Counted from the stretch's first letter, positions 42,966 through 52,556 are shown. The stretch: 64,000 bases of DNA from an uncultured Clostridia bacterium (GCA_937884995.1 CAKZZL010000021.1:1-64000); one strand, 5' to 3'. Translations and numbers: made by a program. Notes: generated by a model from the letters alone, not told the origin.

Positions 42966-44591
42966 ATGACTAAAAAGCCTCTTACCGTTACAGTAATAAC
43001 AGATACCCATTACTATTCTCCGAGAATCGGCACACGCGGCGATGCATATGACAAAGCGAATGCCAAAAGCCAGAAATTATTAAACGGCTCAAGAGAAGTT
43101 TTGGATGCTGCTTTCAGACAAATAAAGGCAGATAGCAGAACAGATATCGTTTTATTATCCGGTGATACAACAAACAATGGTGAACTTTGGTCTCATGAAG
43201 AAGCAATTGAACAGCTTCGTGACCTTAAAGCTTCAGGCAAAAGAGTCTACGTTATAACTGCAACGCATGACTATACGCCTGATGACTGGACATGGGGATA
43301 TGACGGAAATGAAAAAGTCAAGATTCCGGGTGTCCTTCGTGAACAGCTCTACGATATGTACCGAGAGTTCGGCCCAAATGAAGCAATTGCAGTGCACCGT
43401 GAAAGCATGTCCTATGTAGTACAACTTGAAGAAGGCTACAGATTATTTGCAATCAATGATGACAGCAACCATGCCGGGAAAAGCGGTGTATCAGAAGAAC
43501 TCTTTGAATGGATAGCTGAACAGGCAGAGGATGCAAGAAAGAATGATCAGTTTATTGTAGCTATGACTCACCACCCTCTTATCGCCCCCTCACCTATGTA
43601 TGAGATTATAGGGCACGGCGATATGATGGGCGATTATGAAATCAGGCGCGAGCAATTTGCAGACATGGGCATTCAGTTCATACTTACGGGACACACCCAT
43701 GTACATGATATTGATAAATATGTAAGTAAAAAAGGAAATTACATTTACGATATAGCAACAGCAGCAACCATAGGCTACCCTGCTCCCATCCGTACAATCG
43801 TATTTGATCCTGAAATGTCAATGGTAACAACCACAACAGATCTTATCAACGAGCTGGTTGATTTTGATATGGGTGGAAAGAGTTTACAGGAATATCTGGA
43901 ATACCAACTCATAGGTGTAGCAAAAGATATGATAAAAGCTGCCGGCACGAACATAAAGAAATTTGCCGATATGGCCACAGCAATCAGCATACCGAAGAAG
44001 AAAAGTCTCAGGATAGGCTGGCTTATCAAGCTTCCCATGAAACTCTTAAACAAGCTTAAAATCGGCACAGTAGGAAACTGGACCAGAGCCGAGACAGGGC
44101 TTAAGAAATCGGATTATGCCGATATAAAGGATAAGTATGTTGTAGATTTCATGGCAGACCTTGTCTTAAATCTCTACGGTGGCAAGAGCTTATATTCTCC
44201 GGATGACAATGAGTACAAGATAACGATAGGACTTTTAAACATTATTGATTCAATTTTTAAGGCACTACATATAAGCGTAAGAAAACTCCTAAAAGTTTCA
44301 GATACAATAAGAGGTATTATTGAGCCCCTTCTCTACAATAACGGAATACCTTCATATGATGCAATGATGCCTATTATGCCTTTATATGAGGGCGAGCAAA
44401 CAGGACCGCAGCCCGAAGCAGCCAAAGTGCCTGATACGGTTAAGGAAAGTAAAAAAGGTCCATTTATAGTTGCAATAGCCATTCTTATTTTGATATTGCT
44501 GCTCCCCCTTATAATATGTGTCGGTTTACCTGTTCTTTTAATAGGATATATTATCAATGCAATAAAGTATAAAGATATATACAAAGCATAA
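42966..44591 (+). CDS. Metallophosphoesterase with C-terminal membrane segment
   Basis: The 541-residue protein has the calcineurin-like phosphoesterase core (about 5-300): DTHYYS, LSGDTTNNG, a THDY in place of GNHD, MTHHPLI and LTGHTHVHD, all metal ligands of the family. After a variable region comes a hydrophobic helix (about 500-530, near IAILILILLLPLIICVG) followed by a short basic tail, so it is probably membrane-anchored. No signal peptide is seen, so the enzyme would face the cytoplasm. AAAGGAG precedes the ATG. It lies 25 bp after thrS and may be cotranscribed. The substrate is unknown. Confidence 0.8.
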   Translation: MTKKPLTVTVITDTHYYSPRIGTRGDAYDKANAKSQKLLNGSREVLDAAFRQIKADSRTDIVLLSGDTTNNGELWSHEEAIEQLRDLKASGKRVYVITATHDYTPDDWTWGYDGNEKVKIPGVLREQLYDMYREFGPNEAIAVHRESMSYVVQLEEGYRLFAINDDSNHAGKSGVSEELFEWIAEQAEDARKNDQFIVAMTHHPLIAPSPMYEIIGHGDMMGDYEIRREQFADMGIQFILTGHTHVHDIDKYVSKKGNYIYDIATAATIGYPAPIRTIVFDPEMSMVTTTTDLINELVDFDMGGKSLQEYLEYQLIGVAKDMIKAAGTNIKKFADMATAISIPKKKSLRIGWLIKLPMKLLNKLKIGTVGNWTRAETGLKKSDYADIKDKYVVDFMADLVLNLYGGKSLYSPDDNEYKITIGLLNIIDSIFKALHISVRKLLKVSDTIRGIIEPLLYNNGIPSYDAMMPIMPLYEGEQTGPQPEAAKVPDTVKESKKGPFIVAIAILILILLLPLIICVGLPVLLIGYIINAIKYKDIYKA

Positions 44592-44674
44592 ATAAATGCC
44601 TGTTGTGTAATAGGTAATTTTGTGTAATCTGTAAATTTTAGCATTCACTTTTTATATATAATGTATGAAAATAG

Positions 44675-44728
44675 AGAGATTTAGCAGATAATTAACTAAA
44701 ATTTGCTAAATCTCTTGATTTTTTTGGC
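44675..44728 (+). terminator. Terminator of the thrS-metallophosphoesterase unit
   Basis: A perfect 12-bp stem (AGAGATTTAGCA at 44675-44686, TGCTAAATCTCT at 44704-44715) is followed by TGATTTTTTT. Confidence 0.9.
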
Positions 44729-44743
44729 AAATAAGTATATAAT
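44715..44743 (+). promoter_or_regulatory. Promoter of the PHP-domain gene
   Basis: TTGATT (44715-44720) and TATAAT (44738-44743) are 17 bp apart; the -35 region overlaps the preceding terminator. Confidence 0.65.
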
Positions 44744-44802
44744 GATGTTATATATTGAGGGTTTATGCGCCTTTTTTCACATATTTATGGAGGTATGATA
44801 AA

Positions 44803-45693
44803 GTGCTTGCGGATTTACATTGTCACACAAGATTATCTGATGGTTCTTTAGGTATAGAAGAAATAATCATTCTTGCCGAAAAAAAAGGACTTCAGACGAT
44901 AGCAATCACAGACCATGATTGTCTTGTAGGTACAGTGAGGGGTAAAGTAATAGGACAACGCCACGGAGTACAGGTAATTCCCGGTGTTGAATTTTCATCA
45001 ACATACGAAGATGCAAATATTAATCTTCATATATTATGCTACATGCCTGATTACCCGAACATGCTGGAAGGTTTGTGCAAGAGAAATTCTTTGGCACGTA
45101 AGAGAGCATCACACATTATGATGCTTCAGACAGCAAAGCGCTTCCCTATCGCCACAGACTTCATAATTAAATGTGCAACAGGCTCATCCAATCTTTATAA
45201 GAAGCATATTATGCAAGCTCTTATTGAATGTGGCTATGCAGATTCATTCAATGGTGATTTATTTGAAGAGCTTTTCACAAAAGAAAGCGAAAACAACATA
45301 CTTCAGGTTCCAAAATATGAATCTACAAAAGATGTCATAGCCGCCATACATGAAGCAGGCGGTATCGCAATACTCGCCCACCCTTATCTTACTAATTGTG
45401 TGGACCTGATTCCGGAACTTGCAAAACTTGGAATTGACGGTGTTGAAGTAGTTCATCCGAGCGCAAGTGCAGAGCAGCAGGAAGAACTTCGTAAAATTGC
45501 TTCTAAAATTAAGCTTATAATCACAGGCGGAAGTGATTTCCACGGCTTATATAATGAATATCCGGTATCAATCGGAGATTACGGAATTCAGGAAGATGAA
45601 CTTCATATTCTTAAGACATATAAGTCAAAATTAAAACGTCTTCAAAAGAAAGCAGAGAAAGCTGCAGCTTTGGCTTCTGCCGCAGAAGAATAA
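44803..45693 (+). CDS. PHP-domain phosphoesterase (YciV-like)
   Basis: The 296-residue protein has the PHP metal-binding motifs: ADLHCHTRLSDGSLG (about 3-17), AITDHDCLVG, GVEFSSTYED, an ILAHPY motif and GGSDFHG near residue 245. Such proteins hydrolyse nucleoside bisphosphates (pAp) or short RNA ends. The start is a GTG at 44803 with GGAGG nine bases upstream; an earlier ATG in the leader is out of frame or not preceded by a site. Confidence 0.87.
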   Translation: MLADLHCHTRLSDGSLGIEEIIILAEKKGLQTIAITDHDCLVGTVRGKVIGQRHGVQVIPGVEFSSTYEDANINLHILCYMPDYPNMLEGLCKRNSLARKRASHIMMLQTAKRFPIATDFIIKCATGSSNLYKKHIMQALIECGYADSFNGDLFEELFTKESENNILQVPKYESTKDVIAAIHEAGGIAILAHPYLTNCVDLIPELAKLGIDGVEVVHPSASAEQQEELRKIASKIKLIITGGSDFHGLYNEYPVSIGDYGIQEDELHILKTYKSKLKRLQKKAEKAAALASAAEE

Positions 45694-45720
45694 ATCAGCA
45701 TTCAAAGGAGGTTACAATCC

Positions 45721-46278
45721 ATGTTTGACGACAGCGATGTAAAAATCTTTGATGACAAAGGTAAAGCTAACGAAAATTATGATGAAATAGCAGCAATTCA
45801 CGAAATGACCAAGCAAAGAAATAACGGCAACTCGGAAAGAGCTAAAAAACTCGGTTATCATCTTGCTGAAATTTTCGTTGATGAGGCAAATCTCTTAAAA
45901 GAACTTGCTTCTGAAGTAGGAAGTCTGGATTACAGCGATGATATAATGTATCAGATTAAGGTCCTCATTATATTCACCGCAGAGTACACCGTCAATCATA
46001 CTTTTCCCTCTGCCCTTCTTTCAAACACTGCTATAAATGCAATGCATGACACATTAAAAAAGAAGGCTGCCGAATTTTATGACAGACTTGATGATGCAGC
46101 AGAATACAGTTTTTATTATCTTGCTGTTCGTAAAGGTGACAATATATCAAAAGATATAGGCAATTCTTTTGCTATGCTCTGTAACCACTCAGATTTTTCT
46201 GAACTGGGCCAGAACATTTTCGAAGTAGTACAAAAAGAGATTCAAAAAATTATTGACTCATTTAAATTTGTTATTTAA
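45721..46278 (+). CDS. Hypothetical protein, helical
   Basis: I do not recognise this 185-residue protein. It is acidic and mostly helical, with no signal peptide or membrane segment. A clear AAAGGAGG precedes the ATG. It lies 27 bp after the PHP-domain gene and is probably in its operon. A hydrophobic central stretch (MYQIKVLIIFTAEYTVNHTF) suggests a globular helical bundle. No catalytic motif is seen. Confidence 0.75.
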   Translation: MFDDSDVKIFDDKGKANENYDEIAAIHEMTKQRNNGNSERAKKLGYHLAEIFVDEANLLKELASEVGSLDYSDDIMYQIKVLIIFTAEYTVNHTFPSALLSNTAINAMHDTLKKKAAEFYDRLDDAAEYSFYYLAVRKGDNISKDIGNSFAMLCNHSDFSELGQNIFEVVQKEIQKIIDSFKFVI

Positions 46279-46296
46279 GAACAAAAGCTAAAAAAT

Positions 46297-46330
46297 TATC
46301 CCGTTTCAGTGAAACGGGATATTTCATTTA
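46297..46330. terminator. Bidirectional terminator
   Basis: A perfect 10-bp stem (ATCCCGTTTC at 46298-46307, GAAACGGGAT at 46311-46320) lies between convergent genes; TTTCATTT follows on the plus strand and AATTTTTTAG on the minus strand. Confidence 0.88.
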
Positions 46331-46339
46331 TATGGATTT

Positions 46340-47674
46340 TTACTTATCTTCCGGGCCCATAGGATCTTTGCTCTTATCCTTATTCTTTCGTATATTCTTT
46401 GTTACCAACAGCGCTACAGCAACAGTTACGGCCACTATTATGATTAAAGAGATTATTCCTGCAAATATATAATATTGTTTTTGTTCTCTGTTTCCGTCTT
46501 CCGGAATGAGGCTGAGAAGTTTTGAGACTATATTCCCCTCTTCCGTGTCTTCTGTTGTTGTTTCAATTTCGACTTTTGTTGTTTCAACAGCAGTTGATAT
46601 TTCCGTTTCGGTTTCTGTTTCAGTTTCAGTGCTTGACTCTTCTTCTTTAGGAAGAACTTCAATCCTATACTCAAGTTCCCAGCCGTTACTTACCGCAGTT
46701 ATTTTGGCACTGCCTTCCTTGACTCCCGTTATTACTCCGCCTTCGGTGACGCTAACGACTGATCTGTCGGAACTTGACCAGCTTGTTATATATGTGTCGG
46801 TGGCATCCGAAGGAACTTTTTCTACTGTGAGATTCATTGTCTGGCCGACTTCTATTGATTTTTCAGCCTTCCCGCTGTAAGTTATACCTGTCTGTTTGGA
46901 GATGACAGATACTTTACATGTAGTGCTTTTGCCACCGGCTGAGGCTGTAATTGTGGCAGTTCCTCCTCCGACAGCAGTAACTTTACCTGTATCGCTTACT
47001 CTTGCGACATATATATTTGAACTTCTGTAAGTCACACTTTTGTTAGTTGCATTTGAAGGTGTAACCGTTGCAGAAAGGCTTGCCGTCTCACCTTTATCAA
47101 GTGTAATGCTGTTCTTATTTAAGCTTATACTTGCAACGGCTATGCTTTGCGTTGTAGTTTCAGCCTTCGTAGTCGTTTCCGTTGCTTTTTGAGTGGTAGT
47201 TGTTTCTTTCTCTTTAACTTTGATTGTTCCGCCTGAAGTTGTAAATGATACCGGATTTAAGTCCGAATCAACATTATCTCCCCCGCCGGAAGCAGAAAGG
47301 GACAAGACACACGAGCCTGAGGCCTTTAGTATCTTAAATGTTACCGTAAATATAGTGCCTCCGTTTGCGCCGGAAATCATACCTGAAAAATTGACGGACG
47401 CTCCTTTGGGATTAAGACTTCCCGATGTAACAATTCCGCCTTTAGAAGAAGAAACATATTCAAGCTCCGATGGGTTAAATCCCAAAGAAATACTACAACC
47501 CCATACATTACTGGCAGAAGCGTTTACGCTTACTGTAACGGTATCGCCCTGATAACCGCTCGAACTGCTGACAGAATAATTGACACCTGCAGCAGCTGCA
47601 GGTATAGAAAAAGTATATATTAAAAGTATTAAAAAAGCAGCAATAACTACTCTTAATTCAAGCATTCGTTTCAT
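46340..47674 (-). CDS. Surface protein with cohesin domain, Big_2 repeats and membrane anchor
   Basis: The 444-residue protein has a signal peptide (1 to about 28), a cohesin domain (about 30-150, typical NVWGCSISLGFNPSELEYVS and IFTVTFKILKAS), a Thr/Lys linker, two bacterial Ig-like Big_2 domains (about 180-265 and 265-345), a Glu/Thr-rich spacer, and a membrane helix (about 400-425) with a basic tail. GGGAG precedes the ATG. Cohesins bind dockerins in cellulosome-type complexes, but no dockerin gene is in the window, so it could also be a plain adhesion protein. It has its own promoter. Confidence 0.85.
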   Translation of the reverse strand: MKRMLELRVVIAAFLILLIYTFSIPAAAAGVNYSVSSSSGYQGDTVTVSVNASASNVWGCSISLGFNPSELEYVSSSKGGIVTSGSLNPKGASVNFSGMISGANGGTIFTVTFKILKASGSCVLSLSASGGGDNVDSDLNPVSFTTSGGTIKVKEKETTTTQKATETTTKAETTTQSIAVASISLNKNSITLDKGETASLSATVTPSNATNKSVTYRSSNIYVARVSDTGKVTAVGGGTATITASAGGKSTTCKVSVISKQTGITYSGKAEKSIEVGQTMNLTVEKVPSDATDTYITSWSSSDRSVVSVTEGGVITGVKEGSAKITAVSNGWELEYRIEVLPKEEESSTETETETETEISTAVETTKVEIETTTEDTEEGNIVSKLLSLIPEDGNREQKQYYIFAGIISLIIIVAVTVAVALLVTKNIRKNKDKSKDPMGPEDK

Positions 47675-47703
47675 TTGTTTACTCCCAAAAGAAATACAAA
47701 TAA

Positions 47704-47732
47704 ATGATACCTTATTTGCATTTAATTGTCAA
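47704..47732 (-). promoter_or_regulatory. Promoter of the cohesin-domain gene
   Basis: On the minus strand TTGACA (47727-47732) and TATCAT (47704-47709) are 17 bp apart. Confidence 0.75.
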
Positions 47733-47743
47733 TTAAACAAGGC

Positions 47744-47772
47744 ATATAAAAAAGAGCGATAATTCGCTCTTT
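47744..47772 (-). terminator. Terminator of mgtE
   Basis: The stem AAAGAGCG/CGCTCTTT (47751-47758 and 47765-47772) follows the mgtE stop and is followed on the minus strand by a T run. Confidence 0.85.
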
Positions 47773-47777
47773 TATTG

Positions 47778-49121
47778 TTATATATGCAACATTGCTCCGG
47801 CTACATTGAAATAAACCAAAAGGGAAATCGCATCGACTATTGTCGTAATAAAGGGGCTTGCCATTACTGCAGGGTCGAATCCGATTCTTTTTGCCAAGAT
47901 AGGAAGTGTGGAGCCTACAAATTTAGCAATGATGATTGTAAGTATCATGGTTAAGCAAACAACCAAAGCAACTGCTATACCTATCTTATCAAAGAACATA
48001 AGTTTCAGGAAGTTACATGCAGCAAGTGTTAACCCGCAGAAGAATGCAACCCTGAATTCTTTCCAGATAACTCTGAATATATCTTTCATTTCAATATCGC
48101 CAAGTGATAAGCTACGGATAATTGTAACTGATGCCTGTCCGCCGCAGTTACCGCCTGTATCCATAAGCATGGGGATATATGAAGTAAGTACAATCTGCGC
48201 AGCAAGTGCGCTTTCAAAAGATTGTATTATTTTACCCGTAAATGTCGCTGAAACCATGAGAAGAAGAAGCCAGGGAAAACGTGTTTTCCATGTCTCAAAT
48301 ACAGAGACTTTTAAGTATGGCTTGTCAGTAGGTGTGATAGCAGCCATCTTTTCCATATCTTCCGTTGCCTCATCCTGGATGACATCGATAGCGTCATCGA
48401 CAGTGACAATACCTACAAGACGTTTTTCAGTGTCAACTACGGGAAGCGCCAGGAGGTCATACTTTTGGAACATTTCAGCAACTAGTTCCTGGTCTTCTAT
48501 AGTGGAAACCGAGATCACATTGGTTTCCATTATTTCGCTTATTATCTCGGATTGATCGGATAAAAGCAGATCTTTTGCAGTTACAACGCCCAGAAGTTTA
48601 CGTGTATTATCCGTGACATAGCATGTATAAATTGTTTCTTTATCTACACCTTGTCTGCGGATTCTTGTAAAAGCGTCCTTAACTGTCATGTCGCTTTTCA
48701 GATCTACAAACTCCGTTGTCATGATGCTTCCTGCAGAATCTTCGGGATAGCGCAGGATTTCATTTATTGACTTTCTCATTTCCGGGTCTGTATGTGTAAG
48801 AATTCTTCTGACAAGAGTTGCCGGCATTTCCTCAATCATGTCAACAGCATCATCGACATATAGTTCATCAAGCACTTCACTGAGCTCTGTATCGCTGAAA
48901 GCCCTTATCAGCATTTCCTGATATTCAGGATCCATGTTAACAAAAACCTCAGATGCCATATCTTTGGGAAGCAGCCTGTATGCGAGGGTTATATCGCGCT
49001 CATCCAGTTCCATGAACAGTTCGGCGATATCCTGCTCGTTCATCTCTATAAGTATATTCTTAAGTTCTGCCCATTGCCTGTTTTGTATAAGTTCAAGAAC
49101 TTCATCATGAATAAGTTCCAT
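47778..49121 (-). CDS. mgtE: Magnesium transporter MgtE
   Basis: MgtE is a dimeric Mg2+ channel gated by intracellular Mg2+. The 447-residue protein has the N-terminal superhelical domain (1-130), two CBS domains (about 135-255) and five C-terminal membrane helices (about 280-447) with the conserved PMLMDTGGNCGGQAS and GFDPAVMASPF pore segments. The ATG is preceded by AAAGGAG. An M-box riboswitch lies upstream, so expression should rise when Mg2+ is low. Confidence 0.96.
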   Translation of the reverse strand: MELIHDEVLELIQNRQWAELKNILIEMNEQDIAELFMELDERDITLAYRLLPKDMASEVFVNMDPEYQEMLIRAFSDTELSEVLDELYVDDAVDMIEEMPATLVRRILTHTDPEMRKSINEILRYPEDSAGSIMTTEFVDLKSDMTVKDAFTRIRRQGVDKETIYTCYVTDNTRKLLGVVTAKDLLLSDQSEIISEIMETNVISVSTIEDQELVAEMFQKYDLLALPVVDTEKRLVGIVTVDDAIDVIQDEATEDMEKMAAITPTDKPYLKVSVFETWKTRFPWLLLLMVSATFTGKIIQSFESALAAQIVLTSYIPMLMDTGGNCGGQASVTIIRSLSLGDIEMKDIFRVIWKEFRVAFFCGLTLAACNFLKLMFFDKIGIAVALVVCLTMILTIIIAKFVGSTLPILAKRIGFDPAVMASPFITTIVDAISLLVYFNVAGAMLHI

Positions 49122-49178
49122 AACATTTCACTCTCCTTTAATATATTGGGATATGTGAAACGCTCAAAGTATCAAAAC

Positions 49179-49198
49179 CGTGGATATGAATATCCACG
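49179..49198 (-). repeat. Perfect hairpin between M-box terminator and mgtE
   Basis: CGTGGATAT and ATATCCACG are separated by two bases. On the minus strand GGTTTTGATAC follows, so it could be a second weak terminator or a translational element in the mgtE leader. Confidence 0.45.
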
Positions 49199-49264
49199 CT
49201 TAATACTCGGAGGTTCCGTAAGCGTACTTCGATATTTATCCACAGTTTTCACCTCTCTTTGTAT

Positions 49265-49297
49265 CAAAAAAACATTCCTGCATGAATGCAGGAATGC
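49265..49297 (-). terminator. Terminator of the M-box (expression platform)
   Basis: A perfect 11-bp stem (CATTCCTGCAT at 49273-49283, ATGCAGGAATG at 49286-49296) is followed by seven T residues on the minus strand and lies directly after the aptamer. It would stop transcription when Mg2+ is bound. Confidence 0.9.
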
Positions 49298-49466
49298 GTA
49301 ACAAGTCCAACATCCATTCGTTCAAGCTTTAGCATCGTAGGGCGATGAAACCGCATTAAAACACACCTTAATGTCGATGTGAATTGCTGACCCTCTATCA
49401 GTGTCTCCACCGGTTCGCGGCAGCGGTCCGTATCCCTATGGTAGCCTTACCTACCGAAAGTATATT
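49298..49466 (-). promoter_or_regulatory. M-box (ykoK) magnesium riboswitch
   Basis: The minus strand shows the M-box core: GGTAGGTAAGGCTACC, GGATACGGACCGCTGCCG, CATCGACATTAAGGTG and ATGCTAAAGCTTGAACG in order. It is followed by a strong terminator and by mgtE, the usual target. Confidence 0.93.
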
Positions 49467-49480
49467 TGAATTTCGTGTAT

Positions 49481-49509
49481 ATTATCTACTTTTAACCTAT
49501 ATTTGTCAA
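49481..49509 (-). promoter_or_regulatory. Promoter of the M-box-mgtE transcript
   Basis: On the minus strand TTGACA (49504-49509) and GATAAT (49481-49486) are 17 bp apart, just upstream of the aptamer. Confidence 0.8.
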
Positions 49510-49526
49510 GGCAAAAAGCAAACTTT

Positions 49527-52500
49527 TTACTCTCCTTTGAAGGAGAATTTAAATTTAAGCGGTGATGAAGTCTTGACTTTGTATTTTGAAAGAGTATCCG
49601 GGCCGCATGTGTTTGTACCGGTGCCCCTCATGAATCCATCTATAGAAACCACTGTAGTGATTGAGTGGACAAGTTCTTCCTGGTGTTTTGCTTCATCCAG
49701 TGCTTTTTGTGTATAGTCATGTGCAGAGAAACTGAATTTCGGTTCTCCGTATATGTATAATGCATTACCTTTGTTATTGGAGATTTTTAATTGCTTTACA
49801 GCACCGCAATTGCCGTTATCCTGCGGCATTACATATGGCTCATGCATTTCAGCGACAGTTGTTGAATACTCACCTATTACGGCATGGTCTTTTAAATCAC
49901 ATATATTCTCCATCTTTTCATCAGACCCCCTGCCGTAAAAATCAATATTTCTAAATTGAGCAGGAAGTTCAATCATGAGACCGAATCTTTGTATTTCAGG
50001 CGGAGCAATAAGTCTCTTTGTCAGAGTGCTCTCAACCTCAACAAGTCCGTTTCCGTATACCGTATATTTTACGGTTACTTCAAAGAACTTGTATACAGCC
50101 CTCTTTACGTTATATACAACAGTAATCACGGTATGTGTGGAGCTGTTATATATATCAAATGATTTCATGCTTATTGCAGCATCTTTAAGTTTTACAACAT
50201 CCCATGCCTTCGGGAATCCATATGAGTCATTGTCAAGTGATGCCCTTGTAAGGTTCGGTATAAAGCCTTTGACATTTTCAACAGGATTTCTGTTGATAAA
50301 TTCACAGTTATTTTTTAAATAGCTTTGCATCTCTCCCGTTTTTTTGTCAAAGCAAACACAGCCATTATCAAAGGATATCTTGATAAGATTATCTTCTTTT
50401 GTAACTTCTGTTTTTCCTGCCTTTAACTCTCTGCCGGAGAATCTGAGTCTGTCGCTTATTACGATTTGCTCACGGGCAAGGCGGTTTTCGCTATCGAAAT
50501 ATGAGATGTTTATAAAGCAATCGTCATCTACTCCGTAGTTGCCGAAAGGAATCTCATATATCTTTTTAGCCATTGGCTCTATATCGAGTGAAAGCTTTCC
50601 TTTCTCCACAAGCTTACCATTTAATATCTTTTCCCATTTCACATTAAGATATTTACTGTTTCTGAAACGGTTGGTATTGGTAAATTCAAACTTAAAGTTG
50701 CCGATATATCTGCTGCGTACGGGTCTGTATACGGCTTTTATGACATAAGCTCCGGTATGAGGACTCTTATCAGGGTACATCATTCCGTCAACGCAGAAGT
50801 TTGAATCATGTTTTTCCTCACCGTGGTCTCCGCCGTATGTATATTTAAATTTGTACTTTTTATCATTTTCATCATGATAAACGGCATGATCGGCCCATTC
50901 CCATATGCAGCCGCCCATAAGATTGTCATGTGCATAAATGCTTTGCCAATACTCTTCAAGTCCGCCGGGGCCCACACCCATTGCATGGCAGTATTCACAC
51001 ATGAAGAATGGCTTTTTATTGAATCTTGATTTATCGGAACGATTGCCTACTCTTTCCACATGGTTTTGCCATGGGTACATCTCAGATATTACATCATATG
51101 CAATGCGTATTGTGTGTATAACACCTTCATAATGAACCGGTATCTCTGTGCCCGTTTCTTTCAAAAACTTATAGCACTCATCCTGGCAGTTCCATCCGCC
51201 TGCTTCATTTCCGAGTGACCACATTGTAATGCTGGGATGGTTTCTGTCTCTGTAAAACATTCTGCTTACTCTGTCAAGATATCTGGGTGCCCATTCCAGG
51301 TTATTACTTATGAGATTTGGGGTGCCGGGTTTTCTGCAATTGAAGGCTCCGTGCGTCTCTATATCAGCCTCATCGATTATATAAAAGCCCATAATATCTG
51401 CCAAAGTCAGAAGAATCGGGTCCGGAGGATAGTGCGAAGTACGTATTGCATTGATATTGAATTTCTTCATTGTGGAAAGTTCATTCTCTATCTGCTCTCC
51501 GCTAAGCACATATCCTTTCTTTGGATCTGTGTCGTGATGGTTTACACCCTTGAACTTGATAGGCTTATCATTGAAGACGAAAACATTGCCCTTTATTTCG
51601 ACTGTCTTGAACCCGATGATATGTCTGCAGGATGATATAACTTTGCTCGCTTTTCTCAAAGTGATATATAGCGTATATACATACGGCTCTTCCGCATTCC
51701 ACTCTTTTACGCTGAGATCATTGAATTCAAAATACAGATTTGGTCTTGCTGCTCTTTCATCCTTAAAAATGGTTTTACCATCTGCATCAATCAGTTCGCA
51801 CTCGATAGTGCATGATTTTGACTGACCTATTAATACTGTATCGATTTTTAGAGTATATTTACCGTCATTTTGCCTTTTGCTTTCAGTAGAGAAGTCATAA
51901 AGATATGTGCTGTCCGTTTTTGTTATATATACATCTCTGAATATACCGTTTTCTCTGAACATATCCTGACATTCAAGGTAGCTGCCTGTTGACCATTTGC
52001 TGACAACGCAAAGTATTTCGTTCTCCCCTTTTGTCAGATATTCGCTTATATCGAATTCTGCACTGTTATGAGAGCCTTCGCTGTAGCCGACAAATTCCCC
52101 GTTTATATACAGATCAAGCGAGGACATTACTCCCAGGAAAGTTATGATATATTTTTTCTCAAGGTCATCAATATTGATGAGTTTTCTGTAGATGCCCATA
52201 GGCACATCCTGAGGCATCTTAGGATATAAAGTAGGTTCAAACTCGTATCTTGTATTAAGGTAGCATGGTTCACGATAGCCTGTGCGTGCCCAGGTTGAAG
52301 GGACCTGGACTGTGTCAAACTGAACACGTTCGGTATAGAGTTCATTTGGGATCAGCATATCTTTTTCATAATACTTAAAATTCCATCCTCCGTTTAAGAG
52401 CATGACCATGTCACTGTTATATCTCTCGCTTAAAATGGTCTGATCCTCCAGTCCTTCTTTTGAGGAGTATGGTATGAAGTATGTCCTTCCGGGCAACTTG

Positions 52501-52556
52501 TTTATTTCTCTTATTTCAAATTTTCTGAAGTTTTCTCGGTTAATAACATAACGCAT
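49527..52556 (-). CDS. Beta-galactosidase, glycoside hydrolase family 2
   Basis: The 1009-residue enzyme has the full LacZ layout: sugar-binding domain, Ig-like domain, TIM barrel with the acid/base Glu in WSLGNEAGGW and the nucleophile Glu in FMCEYCHAMG, and the C-terminal beta-sandwich. No signal peptide, so it acts on imported galactosides. GGAGGG precedes the ATG. It is the last gene after the amidohydrolase and the GH28 enzyme, which suggests it finishes off galactose-containing fragments of plant polysaccharide. Confidence 0.93.
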   Translation of the reverse strand: MRYVINRENFRKFEIREINKLPGRTYFIPYSSKEGLEDQTILSERYNSDMVMLLNGGWNFKYYEKDMLIPNELYTERVQFDTVQVPSTWARTGYREPCYLNTRYEFEPTLYPKMPQDVPMGIYRKLINIDDLEKKYIITFLGVMSSLDLYINGEFVGYSEGSHNSAEFDISEYLTKGENEILCVVSKWSTGSYLECQDMFRENGIFRDVYITKTDSTYLYDFSTESKRQNDGKYTLKIDTVLIGQSKSCTIECELIDADGKTIFKDERAARPNLYFEFNDLSVKEWNAEEPYVYTLYITLRKASKVISSCRHIIGFKTVEIKGNVFVFNDKPIKFKGVNHHDTDPKKGYVLSGEQIENELSTMKKFNINAIRTSHYPPDPILLTLADIMGFYIIDEADIETHGAFNCRKPGTPNLISNNLEWAPRYLDRVSRMFYRDRNHPSITMWSLGNEAGGWNCQDECYKFLKETGTEIPVHYEGVIHTIRIAYDVISEMYPWQNHVERVGNRSDKSRFNKKPFFMCEYCHAMGVGPGGLEEYWQSIYAHDNLMGGCIWEWADHAVYHDENDKKYKFKYTYGGDHGEEKHDSNFCVDGMMYPDKSPHTGAYVIKAVYRPVRSRYIGNFKFEFTNTNRFRNSKYLNVKWEKILNGKLVEKGKLSLDIEPMAKKIYEIPFGNYGVDDDCFINISYFDSENRLAREQIVISDRLRFSGRELKAGKTEVTKEDNLIKISFDNGCVCFDKKTGEMQSYLKNNCEFINRNPVENVKGFIPNLTRASLDNDSYGFPKAWDVVKLKDAAISMKSFDIYNSSTHTVITVVYNVKRAVYKFFEVTVKYTVYGNGLVEVESTLTKRLIAPPEIQRFGLMIELPAQFRNIDFYGRGSDEKMENICDLKDHAVIGEYSTTVAEMHEPYVMPQDNGNCGAVKQLKISNNKGNALYIYGEPKFSFSAHDYTQKALDEAKHQEELVHSITTVVSIDGFMRGTGTNTCGPDTLSKYKVKTSSPLKFKFSFKGE

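Noticed and set aside
49236..49244. TTATCCACA, a perfect DnaA box
   Set aside because: A single box in the mgtE leader, with no cluster of further boxes nearby and no dnaA or dnaN gene; chance is the simpler explanation.
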